A DNA stretch of 64,000 nucleotides from Aeromonas dhakensis. GTDB lineage: Bacteria > Pseudomonadota > Gammaproteobacteria > Enterobacterales > Aeromonadaceae. The notes under the pieces are model-generated. The model was given only the letters and a program-made list of their open reading frames with translations, was not told the DNA's origin and ran no database searches. A program made the position numbers and the translations under genes. Positions 1-10,547 of the stretch are shown in pieces; positions within the stretch are counted from its first letter, which is position 1; each line of letters begins with the position of its first letter. Location of the stretch: assembly GCF_000820305.1 (NCBI RefSeq), contig NZ_CDBH01000029.1, positions 124,001-188,000 of the forward strand, given 5' to 3'.

Positions 1-389
1 CGGTGGCCTGCGCCGTGGCCATTGCCAACATTACGCTTATGCAAAACGAAAGCATAGTTAAGCGAGTTCATGATAGTATCGGCCCCTATTTGCAGCGTCG
101 CTGGGCGGAGCTGGCGGACCATCCGCTGGTGGGCGAAACCCGTGGCAAAGGCCTGGTGGCCGCGCTGGAAATAGTGCAGGACAAGCAGACCAACAGCCGC
201 TTCCCGGCTGAGCTGCAGGCCGGTATGACCTGTCGGGAGTTCTGCTTTAACAATGGCTTGGTGATGAGGGCGGTCGGCGATACCATGATCATATCGCCCC
301 CCTTGGTGATCACCGAGGAACAGGTGGATGAATTGGTCAATCTGGCCAGGCTCAGTCTGGATCTGACGGCGGCAAAGCTGCGGGGATAG
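1..389 (+). CDS. class III (PLP) aminotransferase, C-terminal part, cut by window edge
   Basis: Only the last ~129 residues are present; the reading frame is open at base 1, so the true start lies outside. The segment has the C-terminal small domain of class III aminotransferases: a GETRGKGLVAALEIV stretch, then a CREFCFNNGLVMRAVGDTMIISPPL stretch split by the usual turn, and the EEQVDELV end. The PLP lysine is not in the window. It lies 54 bases upstream of a PotF-type binding protein, the order seen in putrescine/polyamine (spu-like) operons, so a putrescine or polyamine:pyruvate aminotransferase is the best guess. The substrate is inferred from context only. Confidence 0.8.
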   Translation, partial: VACAVAIANITLMQNESIVKRVHDSIGPYLQRRWAELADHPLVGETRGKGLVAALEIVQDKQTNSRFPAELQAGMTCREFCFNNGLVMRAVGDTMIISPPLVITEEQVDELVNLARLSLDLTAAKLRG

Positions 390-431
390 GCGGGCGCCGG
401 GCAGGTTGGCTTGCGCATACAATTTGCTTAG

Positions 432-1541
<1,110 letters not shown>

Positions 1542-1552
1542 GTGAAGAGTGC

Positions 1553-1582
1553 CCCTCCCGGTCCGCAGTTCGGCCGGGAGGG
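1553..1582 (+). promoter_or_regulatory. GC-rich intercistronic hairpin after potF
   Basis: A 9-bp perfect stem (1553-1561 with 1574-1582) and a 12-base loop, with no following T-run. It lies in the 116-base gap between the two binding-protein genes. Such hairpins often stabilise the upstream message, which would give more binding protein than membrane subunits; this role is inferred. Confidence 0.45.
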
Positions 1583-1657
1583 TGGTGACCCACCCGACAG
1601 GTTGGACGGCGCGTATGGATGCGCACTGGCAAATCACACATAAAGAGGACTGAGTAA

Positions 1658-2743
<1,086 letters not shown>

Positions 2744-2818
2744 CCTTGGCGCCCGTCCCGGGGCGCCAGACTGTTTTATGGATCGGCCCCGGCCGGTATT
2801 ACCTTTGGGAGTTTGGTA

Positions 2819-3973
2819 ATGGCGATAGCCTCCAGTGCCTACAAGAAAGCCCTCGAGGGCAGCCAGCAACGCAAAGAAGTGCTGGTCAAGATAGACAGGG
2901 TAAGCAAGCAGTTCGATGAAACGCTGGCGGTCGACAACGTGTCCCTCAACATCCACAAGGGCGAGATCTTCGCCCTGCTGGGCGGGTCCGGCTCCGGCAA
3001 GTCGACCCTGCTGCGGATGCTGGCGGGGTTCGAGCGCCCCACCGAGGGGCGGCTGTTCCTCGACGGCGTCGACATCACCGACATGCCGCCCTATGAGCGT
3101 CCCATCAACATGATGTTTCAGTCCTACGCCCTGTTCCCCCACATGACGGTGGCCCAGAACATCGCGTTCGGTCTCAAGCAGGACAACCTGCCCAAGGCGG
3201 AGATCGACGCCAGGGTGGAGGAGATGCTCAAGCTGGTGCAGATGACCCAGTATGCCCGCCGCAAGCCCCATCAGCTCTCCGGCGGCCAGCGTCAGCGGGT
3301 GGCGCTGGCGCGCTCGCTGGCCAAGCGGCCCAAGCTGCTGTTGCTGGATGAGCCCATGGGGGCGCTCGACAAGAAGCTGCGTTCCCAGATGCAGCTGGAG
3401 CTGGTCGAGATCATCGAACGGGTCGGGGTTACCTGCGTCATGGTGACCCACGACCAGGAAGAGGCCATGACCATGGCCGAGCGGATCGCCATCATGCACC
3501 TGGGCTGCATCGAGCAGATCGGCAGCCCGATGGATATCTACGAAACCCCGGCCAGCCGGCTGGTGTGCGAGTTCATCGGCAACGTCAACCTGTTTGACGG
3601 CCTGCTGGTGGAGGATGAGCAGGACCACGCCACCATCGCCTGCGCCGATCTGGAGCAGCCCATCTACGTGGGCCATGGCATCAGCTCCCGCGCCGAGAAC
3701 AAGAAGGTGACCTACGCCCTGCGGCCGGAAAAGCTGCTGATGAGCCTGCAAAAGCCGGTGGAGATCGAGCATCCGGACTTCAACTGGACCAAGGGCGAGG
3801 TCTACGACATCGCCTATCTGGGCGGTCACTCGGTTTACTACATCCAGTTGCCCTCGGGCAAAATCGTTCAGGCTTTCATCGCCAACGCCGAACGCCACGG
3901 CAAGCGGCCGACCTGGGATGACCAGGTGTTCCTCTACTGGGAAGATGACAGCGGCGTGGTGCTGCAATCATGA
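2819..3973 (+). CDS. potG: polyamine ABC transporter ATP-binding protein
   Basis: Cytoplasmic ATPase energising the PotHI permease. 384 residues. Walker A GGSGSGKST near residue 60, Q-loop FQSYALFPHM, signature LSGGQRQRVALARSLA, Walker B LLLLDEPMGALD and the switch histidine in VTHDQEEA; a C-terminal TOBE-type region follows. The ATG at 2819 is preferred over the TTG at 2813, as GGGAG ends 7 bases before it. The stop overlaps the potH start by four bases (ATGA), so the two are translationally coupled. Confidence 0.94.
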   Translation: MAIASSAYKKALEGSQQRKEVLVKIDRVSKQFDETLAVDNVSLNIHKGEIFALLGGSGSGKSTLLRMLAGFERPTEGRLFLDGVDITDMPPYERPINMMFQSYALFPHMTVAQNIAFGLKQDNLPKAEIDARVEEMLKLVQMTQYARRKPHQLSGGQRQRVALARSLAKRPKLLLLDEPMGALDKKLRSQMQLELVEIIERVGVTCVMVTHDQEEAMTMAERIAIMHLGCIEQIGSPMDIYETPASRLVCEFIGNVNLFDGLLVEDEQDHATIACADLEQPIYVGHGISSRAENKKVTYALRPEKLLMSLQKPVEIEHPDFNWTKGEVYDIAYLGGHSVYYIQLPSGKIVQAFIANAERHGKRPTWDDQVFLYWEDDSGVVLQS

Positions 3974-4875
3974 TGGCATTGAAACGACTGAAGTCGTTGG
4001 GGGGGCGGCAGCTGGTGATCGGCATCCCGTTCTTCTGGCTGTTCCTGTTCTTCCTGCTGCCCTTCATCATCGTCGTGAAGATCAGCTTCGCCGAAGCGGA
4101 CGTGGCGATCCCGCCCTACACCGACGTGGTGAGCTGGGCGGACAATCAGCTCACCATACTGCTCAACATGGGCAACTACCTGCTGCTGCGAGAGGATGAG
4201 CTCTACATCGCGGCCTATCTCGGCTCCCTCAAGATGGCCCTGGTCAGCACCATTCTCTGCCTGCTGATCGGTTATCCCATGGCCTACTCCATTGCGCGGG
4301 CCAACAAGGAGACCCAGACCGTACTGCTGCTGCTCATCATGATGCCGACCTGGACCGCGATCCTGATCCGGGTCTACGCCTGGATGGGCATTCTCAGCAA
4401 CAACGGCCTGCTCAACAGCCTGCTGATGGGCATCGGCCTCATCGATGAGCCGCTGCAGATCCTCAATACCAACCTGGCGGTCTACATCGGCATCGTTTAC
4501 TCCTACCTGCCGTTCATGGTGCTGCCGCTTTACGCCAACCTGGTCAAGCATGACCAGAGCCTGCTGGAGGCGGCCTCCGACCTCGGCGCCCGCAACCTGA
4601 CCCGGTTCTGGCGGATCACGGTACCGCTCTCCAAGAACGGCATCATCGCCGGCTGCATGCTGGTGTTCATTCCGGTGGTGGGCGAGTTCGTGATTCCGGA
4701 GCTGCTGGGCGGCCCCGAGACCCTGATGATAGGTAAGGTGCTGTGGCAGGAGTTCTTCAACAACCGCGACTGGCCGGTGGCCTCCGCGCTGGCGGTGGTG
4801 ATGTTGGCGGTGCTGATCATCCCCATCATCCTGTTCAACCGTAACCAGGCCAAAGAGCTGGAGGGCAAGGCATGA
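3970..4875 (+). CDS. potH: polyamine ABC transporter permease PotH
   Basis: Inner-membrane permease subunit, 301 residues. The first membrane segment is FFWLFLFFLLPFIIVVKISF; about six segments follow. The binding-protein-dependent permease EAA motif, which contacts the ATPase, is seen in EAASDLGARNLTRFWRITVPL near residue 197. It starts inside the potG stop codon and ends inside the potI start codon (4-base overlaps both sides). A polyamine operon is clear from all neighbours. Confidence 0.93.
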   Translation: MMALKRLKSLGGRQLVIGIPFFWLFLFFLLPFIIVVKISFAEADVAIPPYTDVVSWADNQLTILLNMGNYLLLREDELYIAAYLGSLKMALVSTILCLLIGYPMAYSIARANKETQTVLLLLIMMPTWTAILIRVYAWMGILSNNGLLNSLLMGIGLIDEPLQILNTNLAVYIGIVYSYLPFMVLPLYANLVKHDQSLLEAASDLGARNLTRFWRITVPLSKNGIIAGCMLVFIPVVGEFVIPELLGGPETLMIGKVLWQEFFNNRDWPVASALAVVMLAVLIIPIILFNRNQAKELEGKA

Positions 4876-5717
4876 TGAGACGTTTCGGTTTTGCCAAGCT
4901 GATGCTGTGGCTGGGGCTGCTGTTCATCTACCTGCCCATGATCATCATGGTGATCTACTCCTTCAACGCCTCCAAGCTGGTGACGGTATGGGGGGGCTGG
5001 TCGCTCAAGTGGTACTTCGGCCTGCTCGACAACAAGCAGTTGATCAGCTCCGTGTTGCGTTCGCTGGAGATCGCTTTCTACACTGCCATCTCGGCGGTGG
5101 CGCTGGGGACGGTGGCGGCCTTCGTGCTGACCCGGATCCCGCACTTCCGCGGTCGGACCCTGTTCGGCGGCATGGTGACGGCGCCGTTGGTGATGCCCGA
5201 GGTGATCACCGGTCTGTCGTTGCTGCTGCTGTTCGTTGCCATGGCCCAGCTGGTGGGCTGGCCTGCCGAGCGGGGCATGGTGACCATCTGGATAGCCCAC
5301 ACCACCTTCTGTACCGCCTATGTGGCGATCGTGGTGTCGGCACGGCTGCGGGAGCTGGATCTCTCCATCGAGGAGGCGGCCATGGATCTGGGGGCCAAAC
5401 CCTGGAAGGTGTTCTTCCTGATCACCATTCCGATGATCGCCCCCTCTCTGGCGGCGGGCGGCATGATGTCGTTTGCCCTGTCGCTGGATGACCTGGTGCT
5501 GGCGAGCTTCGTCTCTGGCCCTGGCTCGACCACGCTGCCGATGGAGGTCTTCTCGGCGGTGCGGCTCGGGGTGAAACCCGAGATCAACGCGGTGGCCAGC
5601 CTGATCCTGCTGTCGGTATCGCTGTTCACCTTCGGCAGCTGGTATCTGATGGCCAAGGCGGAGAAACGCCGCCGTGCCGAGATCGCCATGACCACCCAGA
5701 TGCAGGCAGTCGCCTGA
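4872..5717 (+). CDS. potI: polyamine ABC transporter permease PotI
   Basis: Second permease subunit, 281 residues, E. coli PotI length. Opens with the membrane segment LMLWLGLLFIYLPMIIMVIY, and carries the EAA motif in EEAAMDLGAKPWKVFFLITIP near residue 174. FALSLDDLVLASFVSGPGSTTLP is the typical PotC/PotI block. Four-base overlap with potH. Last gene of the operon; no strong T-run terminator follows, only the inverted repeat at the next gene. Confidence 0.93.
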   Translation: MMRRFGFAKLMLWLGLLFIYLPMIIMVIYSFNASKLVTVWGGWSLKWYFGLLDNKQLISSVLRSLEIAFYTAISAVALGTVAAFVLTRIPHFRGRTLFGGMVTAPLVMPEVITGLSLLLLFVAMAQLVGWPAERGMVTIWIAHTTFCTAYVAIVVSARLRELDLSIEEAAMDLGAKPWKVFFLITIPMIAPSLAAGGMMSFALSLDDLVLASFVSGPGSTTLPMEVFSAVRLGVKPEINAVASLILLSVSLFTFGSWYLMAKAEKRRRAEIAMTTQMQAVA

Positions 5718-5731
5718 CCCCTCACATGATA

Positions 5732-5776
5732 AGATCCGCATTCTCTCGTCAATCCGGAGGATGAGAATGCGGATCT
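5732..5776 (+). promoter_or_regulatory. 14-bp perfect inverted repeat enclosing the ribosome site of the MOSC gene
   Basis: Bases 5732-5745 (AGATCCGCATTCTC) and 5763-5776 are exact reverse complements. The 17-base loop (5746-5762) holds the ribosome site CCGGAGG, and the 3' arm contains the ATG at 5767. If it forms in RNA, the start codon is in a stem. It could instead be a DNA operator for a dimeric regulator. Confidence 0.6.
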
Positions 5777-6471
5777 CCATCTTTAGCGGCCAGGGTGCCG
5801 AACTGGTTCCCGGTCTTGTCAGTGCCATCCACAAACAAGCCACCACCATACCGCTCTGGTGCGGCGTCAGCGGTCTCGCGGGCGACGAACAGTGCGACCA
5901 GCGCCACCATGGCGGCCCGGATCGGGCGTTGCACTACTATCCCGCCGATCACTACCCCTGGTGGCACAACTGGCAGATGGCGCTGGGTTTGGCGGCCCCG
6001 CGTACCCCCTGGCAGCCCGCCGCCTTCGGCGAGAATCTCTCCGGGGTCGGGTTGACCGAGGCGCAGGCCTGCATCGGCGATGTCTATCGGCTCGGCGAGG
6101 TGCTGATCCAGATAAGCCAGCCCAGATCCCCCTGTTTCAAGCTCAACCAGCGTTTCGGCTATGGCCAGATGTCGCAGGTGATGCAGCTCAGTGGCCGCTG
6201 CGGCTGGTTGCTGCGGGTGCTGGAAGAGGGGATGGTGATGCCGCAGGAGCGACTGGAGCTGGTGGACAGACCCTACCCTGAGCTCACGGTGAAGCGTACT
6301 GCCGATATCCTGTTCAATCAGCTACGCAACGAGGCGGACCTGCTGTTGCTGCTGGAAAATCCGGCCCTCTCGCCCAACTGGCGCAAGCATGCGGCGGACT
6401 GGCTGGAGCACGGCACGATTGCGGATTGGCAACGCCGGTTGCTGGGGCCTGAGTCGCTTCGTCTGCCCTGA
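5767..6471 (+). CDS. yiiM: MOSC domain protein, YiiM-like
   Basis: 234 residues, near E. coli YiiM (224). MOSC domains bind molybdenum cofactor or act with it; YiiM is linked to reduction of N-hydroxylated bases such as 6-hydroxylaminopurine. Visible marks: HHGGPDRALHYYP near residue 43, the GENLSGVGL block, and SQPRSPCFKLNQRFG with the conserved cysteine near residue 120. The ATG at 5767 is preferred over 5761 because GGAGG (5756-5760) would abut the earlier codon. The start codon sits in a long inverted repeat (5732-5776). Confidence 0.85.
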   Translation: MRISIFSGQGAELVPGLVSAIHKQATTIPLWCGVSGLAGDEQCDQRHHGGPDRALHYYPADHYPWWHNWQMALGLAAPRTPWQPAAFGENLSGVGLTEAQACIGDVYRLGEVLIQISQPRSPCFKLNQRFGYGQMSQVMQLSGRCGWLLRVLEEGMVMPQERLELVDRPYPELTVKRTADILFNQLRNEADLLLLLENPALSPNWRKHAADWLEHGTIADWQRRLLGPESLRLP

Positions 6472-6581
6472 GGCTGGGTTAGCGAAATGTCACAGTCCGG
6501 CTGCATTTCGGTAAAACGGCGGGGAGAGTGCTGAATAGTTGAGCGAACAGCACTTTTTTTCCTTTTTAATGCAAAAAAGGC

Positions 6582-6610
6582 TTGTGTCGGGTCGGGGCTT
6601 TCGGTAAATT
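6582..6610 (+). promoter_or_regulatory. sigma-70 promoter of tRNA-Pro
   Basis: TTGTGT (6582-6587), 17-base spacer, TAAATT (6605-6610), then a GC-rich discriminator (CCCGTCCCGC), a mark of stringently controlled stable-RNA promoters. Confidence 0.65.
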
Positions 6611-6626
6611 CCCGTCCCGCAGACAT

Positions 6627-6703
<77 letters not shown>

Positions 6704-6709
6704 CATTAG

Positions 6710-6737
6710 AAAAGGCCGCTCAATAGAGCGGCCTTTT
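6710..6737 (+). terminator. rho-independent terminator of tRNA-Pro
   Basis: Stem AAAAGGCCGCTC / GAGCGGCCTTTT with an AATA loop, just after the tRNA CCA end. Confidence 0.85.
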
Positions 6738-6851
6738 CGCATTTGGCTTTCGCCTCAGCAGAGGCTGGCTCCAGCGCTGGCAGTCGTACGATGGTATGCG
6801 ATGCTTTCCTGCCTCGCTGCCTCGCTGTCTCGTTTGTTGGAACCTGACAAT

Positions 6852-6875
6852 AAAAGGGCCACCGCTCGGTGGCCC
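6852..6875 (-). terminator. rho-independent terminator, minus strand
   Basis: Stem GGGCCACCG / CGGTGGCCC with a 2-base loop (6856-6875), followed on the minus strand by TTTT (6855-6852). It lies 95 bases downstream of the AbiTii-like gene. The rest of 6738-6969 shows no gene. Confidence 0.7.
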
Positions 6876-6969
6876 AGGGTGGAGTCTGATCCTGACTCCG
6901 GCATTCTAGATTGTGGCAATCTCTCGTTGGGTTCTGTCTATGGTGCCCTCCTTGCGCGCCAGGCGCCTG

Positions 6970-7497
6970 TTAGATATGCCAGTGCTGATGCCGCAATGCC
7001 TTGAAGCTGTGTTGAGGTTGCAAGGCCGCGTGCTTGGGGTACTCACTAATGAAATGTTCTATTCCCTCCATCAGTTGTTCGCGTAATGAAGACACGGGCT
7101 CATGCCAGGCTTGCAGGCACAGATGGCCAGGGATCAGCTGCTCCTGATAATCTTCCAGCAGCTGTTCTGGCCAGGGCTCAATACCGGAATTGCGTTGCAG
7201 CAAATAGTGGGCGGCGGGTTCACGGGCATAGATGAACTGAATCTGGGCCAGATCGCGTTGGCTTAGCGTTTGACTGTTGATGTGACAGGTCAGGTATTTT
7301 CCCGTCTTCAGATCCAAGAAGTGACCGCGTTGCCGACAGGCTATGATGCGATACCAGGGCAGGGGCGAACAGAGAGAGTATCCCTCAAGCTCCTGTTCCA
7401 GCCAGTGGCGACACTCGGGTGTCTGCACCTCGTCGAGCATGGACTCGAGCTGCCTCAACAAGGCTCTGGATGGTTTGGTGGCCAGTTTCGCACTCAT
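6970..7497 (-). CDS. uncharacterised protein with an AbiTii-like N-terminus
   Basis: 175 residues, no signal peptide or membrane segment. Residues ~10-55 (ALLRQLESMLDEV, then WLEQELEGY and LPWYRI, then a G) follow the pattern of the AbiTii domain, whose WL-x-EL-x-GY...P-x-YR core occurs in proteins of abortive-infection and other defence loci. The rest is acidic and helical with no motif I know. ATG 7497 is chosen over a TTG at 7524, as AGGGAGGA precedes it by 9 bases. It stands alone between a tRNA gene and a thioesterase. The domain call is from memory of the pattern; function unknown. Confidence 0.6.
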   Translation of the reverse strand: MSAKLATKPSRALLRQLESMLDEVQTPECRHWLEQELEGYSLCSPLPWYRIIACRQRGHFLDLKTGKYLTCHINSQTLSQRDLAQIQFIYAREPAAHYLLQRNSGIEPWPEQLLEDYQEQLIPGHLCLQAWHEPVSSLREQLMEGIEHFISEYPKHAALQPQHSFKALRHQHWHI

Positions 7498-7621
7498 CGC
7501 CTGCAATCCTCCCTCTGCACACAATCCCGACTTTCAGTATGAACCCCGTGGCGGTAGAGGGGGCAAGGTTTCTAATGATTAAAATCAGATTAGCAGCGCT
7601 GTTTTTATGCAATGAGCGGGT

Positions 7622-8077
7622 TCAGCCCACCAGATAGGTGCCGGTACCGAAGGCGATATGGGTGCCCTCTTCGTTGTGCAGCTCCATGCGGGCAACGGCG
7701 ACCTTGCTGCCAGCGCGGATGATGTGGGCGGTGGCGATGAACTCGTTGCCGCGCCCCGGCCGCAGGTAGTCGACCCGGAGATCGATGGTGCCGAGGCGGG
7801 AGAAGCGCTCCTTGAGGTAGCTGGGGGAGAAGTCTTCCAGCTCGTCGATGCAGGAGGCGGCGACTATCATGCCGCCGGCCACGTCGAGCAGGCTGGCGGT
7901 GACGCCGCCGTGCAGTATGTTGTGGAAGGGGTTGCCGATCAGCTTCTCCTCCATCTTGATGCGCAACTCCACCTTGTCGAAGTCGTAGTGGGTGACCTGC
8001 ATGCCGATCAGCTTGTTGAAGGGCATCCTCTCGGCGAACAGGTTGGCAATGCCACTGAGCGCCATCTTCTTGAGCAT
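7622..8077 (-). CDS. yigI: hot-dog fold thioesterase family protein, YigI-like
   Basis: 151 residues. Hot-dog acyl-CoA thioesterase fold: HGGVTASLLDVAGG carries the helix and acidic catalytic residue, and SRLGTIDLRVDYLRPGRG, AVARMELHNEEG match E. coli YigI closely. The ATG at 8077 is chosen because AAGGA lies 9 bases upstream; with the ATG at 8086 the ribosome site would touch the codon. It is divergent from recQ, and yigI is also a recQ-region gene in E. coli. YigI-type enzymes act on medium/long-chain acyl-CoAs; the physiological substrate here is unknown. Confidence 0.88.
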   Translation of the reverse strand: MLKKMALSGIANLFAERMPFNKLIGMQVTHYDFDKVELRIKMEEKLIGNPFHNILHGGVTASLLDVAGGMIVAASCIDELEDFSPSYLKERFSRLGTIDLRVDYLRPGRGNEFIATAHIIRAGSKVAVARMELHNEEGTHIAFGTGTYLVG

Positions 8078-8219
8078 CTGTTTCATTCCTTGAGTCCAAT
8101 CCCTGTCGGCATAGCCGAGTAAAAACTCCAGCCAGTCTGCAACACTTCCTTAACAGTCGCAATGGCAGGTTTATTGTGGGCGGCGGCTGCTTTAGAATGG
8201 CGACCCCAAAGGAGAGCCC

Positions 8220-10055
8220 ATGACCGTCATTGCCGAAACCCTGCCTGACCCTCAGCCAGAGAACCCCCTTGCCCTGTTGCAGGCGGTGTTCGGCTATCAG
8301 CAGTTTCGGCCGGGTCAGCTCGAGATCATCGAGCAGATAGTGGCGGGGCGCGATGCGCTGGTGCTCAAACCCACCGGCGGCGGCAAGTCGCTCTGCTACC
8401 AGATCCCGGCGCTGCTGCGGCCCGGGCTCGGGGTGGTGGTCTCTCCCCTCATTTCGCTGATGAAGGATCAGGTGGACAGCCTGCGCGCCAACGGGGTGGC
8501 GGCGGTCTATATCAACTCGGCCCTGAGCCGGGAGGAGATGATCCAGAACTTTGCCGCCATGCGGCGCGGCGAGATAAAAATCGTCTACGTCTCCCCCGAA
8601 CGCCTGCTGCAGCACGAATTCATGGATCGGCTGGCGGAGTTGCCGCTCGGCCTGTTCGCCATCGATGAGGCGCACTGCGTCTCCCAGTGGGGGCACGACT
8701 TCCGGCCGGAGTATGCGGCGCTGGGCCGGCTCAAGCAGTGGTTTCCCCAGGTGCCCGTGGTGGCGCTCACCGCCACCGCCGATGAGGCGACCCGCAGCGA
8801 CATGCTGCACCGGCTGGAATTGCAGGATCCCTTTATCCACACTGCCAGCTTCGACCGACCCAATATTCGCTACAGCCTGGTGGAGAAGTTCAAGGCGGCC
8901 GAGCAGCTGTTGCGCTACGTGCAGAGCCAGAAGGGCAACTGCGGCATCGTCTACTGCTCCAGCCGCAACCGGGTGGAGGAGGTGGCCGAGCGGCTCTCCC
9001 GTCACGGCTGCAAGGCGGCCCCCTATCATGCCGGTCTGCCGCTCGAGCTGCGCCAGCAGACCCAGGAGGCCTTCCTCAAGGATGACATCGAGATAGTGGT
9101 GGCGACGGTGGCGTTCGGCATGGGCATCGACAAGCCCAACGTGCGCTTCGTGGTGCACTACGATATCCCGAAGAACATCGAATCCTACTATCAGGAGACC
9201 GGCCGCGCCGGCCGCGATGGCACTCCGGCCGAGGCGCTGCTGCTCTACGATCCCGCCGACATCGGGCGGGTGCGTCGGCTGCTCGACAACATCGAAAACC
9301 CCCAGCAGTTGCAGGTGGAGCAGTACAAGCTCAACGTGATGGCGGCCTTCGCCGAGGCGCAGACCTGCCGCCGTCAGGTGCTGCTCAACTACTTCGGCGA
9401 ATACAACGACAAGCCGTGCGGCAACTGCGACATCTGCCTCGATCCGCCCAAGAGCTATGACGGCACCGAAGACGCCCAGAAGGCGCTCTCCTGCGTCTGG
9501 CGGGTGGGTCAGAACTTCGGGGTAGGTTATGTGGTGGAGGTGCTGCGCGGTTCGCTCAATCAGCGCATCAAGGAGCACGGCCACGACAAGCTCTCGACCT
9601 ACGGCATCGGCAAGGATCAGAGCCACGAGTACTGGATGAGTGTCATCCGCCAGCTGATCCACAAGGGGTTACTGACCCAGAACATCACCCGCAACCTGGT
9701 GCTGCAGCTGACCGAGGCGGCCCGCCCCGTGCTGCGCGGCGAGGTGAAGCTGGAATTGGCGGTACCCCGCCTGCAGCCCATCTCCAGCCGCAAGGAGAAG
9801 CGCAACGGTCTGCTCGACAACGCCAACTACGACAAGCGGTTGTTCAAGGAGCTGCGCGCCCTGCGCAAGCAGATCGCCGAGGATGAAGAGGTGCCGCCCT
9901 ACGTGGTGTTCAACGACGCTACTCTGGTGGAGATGGCGCAGCTCATGCCGATGACGGAAGACGAGATGCTGGCGATCAACGGCGTCGGTCACCGCAAGCT
10001 GGAACGCTTCGGCGAAGCCTTTATGGACCTGATCATCGACTACTGCCGTCGGTAG
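8220..10055 (+). CDS. recQ: ATP-dependent 3'-5' DNA helicase RecQ
   Basis: 611 residues, as E. coli RecQ (609). Superfamily 2 helicase for recombination repair. Order: Walker [12 protein letters not shown] near residue 53, DEAH box [19 protein letters not shown] near residue 146, motif V/VI with [12 protein letters not shown] and [10 protein letters not shown] near residue 320, zinc-binding cysteines [12 protein letters not shown] then CGNCDIC near 380-403, winged helix, and a C-terminal HRDC domain (residues ~525-605, [16 protein letters not shown]). The start has AAAGGAGAGCCC immediately upstream. It is divergent from yigI. Confidence 0.97.
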   Translation: MTVIAETLPDPQPENPLALLQAVFGYQQFRPGQLEIIEQIVAGRDALVLKPTGGGKSLCYQIPALLRPGLGVVVSPLISLMKDQVDSLRANGVAAVYINSALSREEMIQNFAAMRRGEIKIVYVSPERLLQHEFMDRLAELPLGLFAIDEAHCVSQWGHDFRPEYAALGRLKQWFPQVPVVALTATADEATRSDMLHRLELQDPFIHTASFDRPNIRYSLVEKFKAAEQLLRYVQSQKGNCGIVYCSSRNRVEEVAERLSRHGCKAAPYHAGLPLELRQQTQEAFLKDDIEIVVATVAFGMGIDKPNVRFVVHYDIPKNIESYYQETGRAGRDGTPAEALLLYDPADIGRVRRLLDNIENPQQLQVEQYKLNVMAAFAEAQTCRRQVLLNYFGEYNDKPCGNCDICLDPPKSYDGTEDAQKALSCVWRVGQNFGVGYVVEVLRGSLNQRIKEHGHDKLSTYGIGKDQSHEYWMSVIRQLIHKGLLTQNITRNLVLQLTEAARPVLRGEVKLELAVPRLQPISSRKEKRNGLLDNANYDKRLFKELRALRKQIAEDEEVPPYVVFNDATLVEMAQLMPMTEDEMLAINGVGHRKLERFGEAFMDLIIDYCRR

Positions 10056-10144
10056 GAGAGATTCGCAAGGCGTCATCGGCCGCGGCAGACTCAGGCCCGT
10101 GCGGCACATCAGGGGAGTGGCGCCCGTTGGTCGGACGCCATGAA

Positions 10145-10444
10145 TTATTTCAAGCTGGCGTAATAGGCTGCCAGGTTCTCCATGTCTGCCTCGGTGAGCG
10201 GCGCCATGAAGGGCACCATCAAAGGTTCCTTGCGGCTGCCATCCTTGAAAGCCTTCAGCTGTTTCACCAGATAGGCGGCGTTCTGTCCCGCCAGATGGGG
10301 ATAATTGGGGATCAGAGCCCTGCCTTCGGCCCCATGACAGGCGGCGCATACGGCGGCCTTGGCCTTGCCAGCCTCGACATCGGCCGCCTGGGCCGGCCCC
10401 CACAACAACAGCAACAGGGGCAGGGCGCCCAACCATCTTTGCAT
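10145..10444 (-). CDS. small periplasmic class I cytochrome c
   Basis: 99 residues. Signal peptide of ~20 residues ([11 protein letters not shown] before ADVEAG), then the single haem site CAACH near residue 35 and the distal methionine in a [22 protein letters not shown] block. This is half the length of cytochrome c4, so it is a monohaem c4/c5-like carrier. Start ATG 10444 has AAGGAGAAGAAG before it; a longer upstream reading frame lacks a signal peptide. It is divergent from selO. Its redox partner is not evident. Confidence 0.88.
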   Translation of the reverse strand: MQRWLGALPLLLLLWGPAQAADVEAGKAKAAVCAACHGAEGRALIPNYPHLAGQNAAYLVKQLKAFKDGSRKEPLMVPFMAPLTEADMENLAAYYASLK

Positions 10445-10547
10445 CTTCTTCTCCTTGAAATGAAATAGCGCATCGCCCATTAGCCACTGCTGGCCGACGG
10501 CGGTATAAAGAGTGACACGAGCATACGCAGGGACGAACCGCACCACC

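Noticed and set aside
7605-9662. 685-codon minus-strand frame across yigI and recQ
   Set aside because: It covers two known genes in antisense and changes composition mid-way; a shadow frame.
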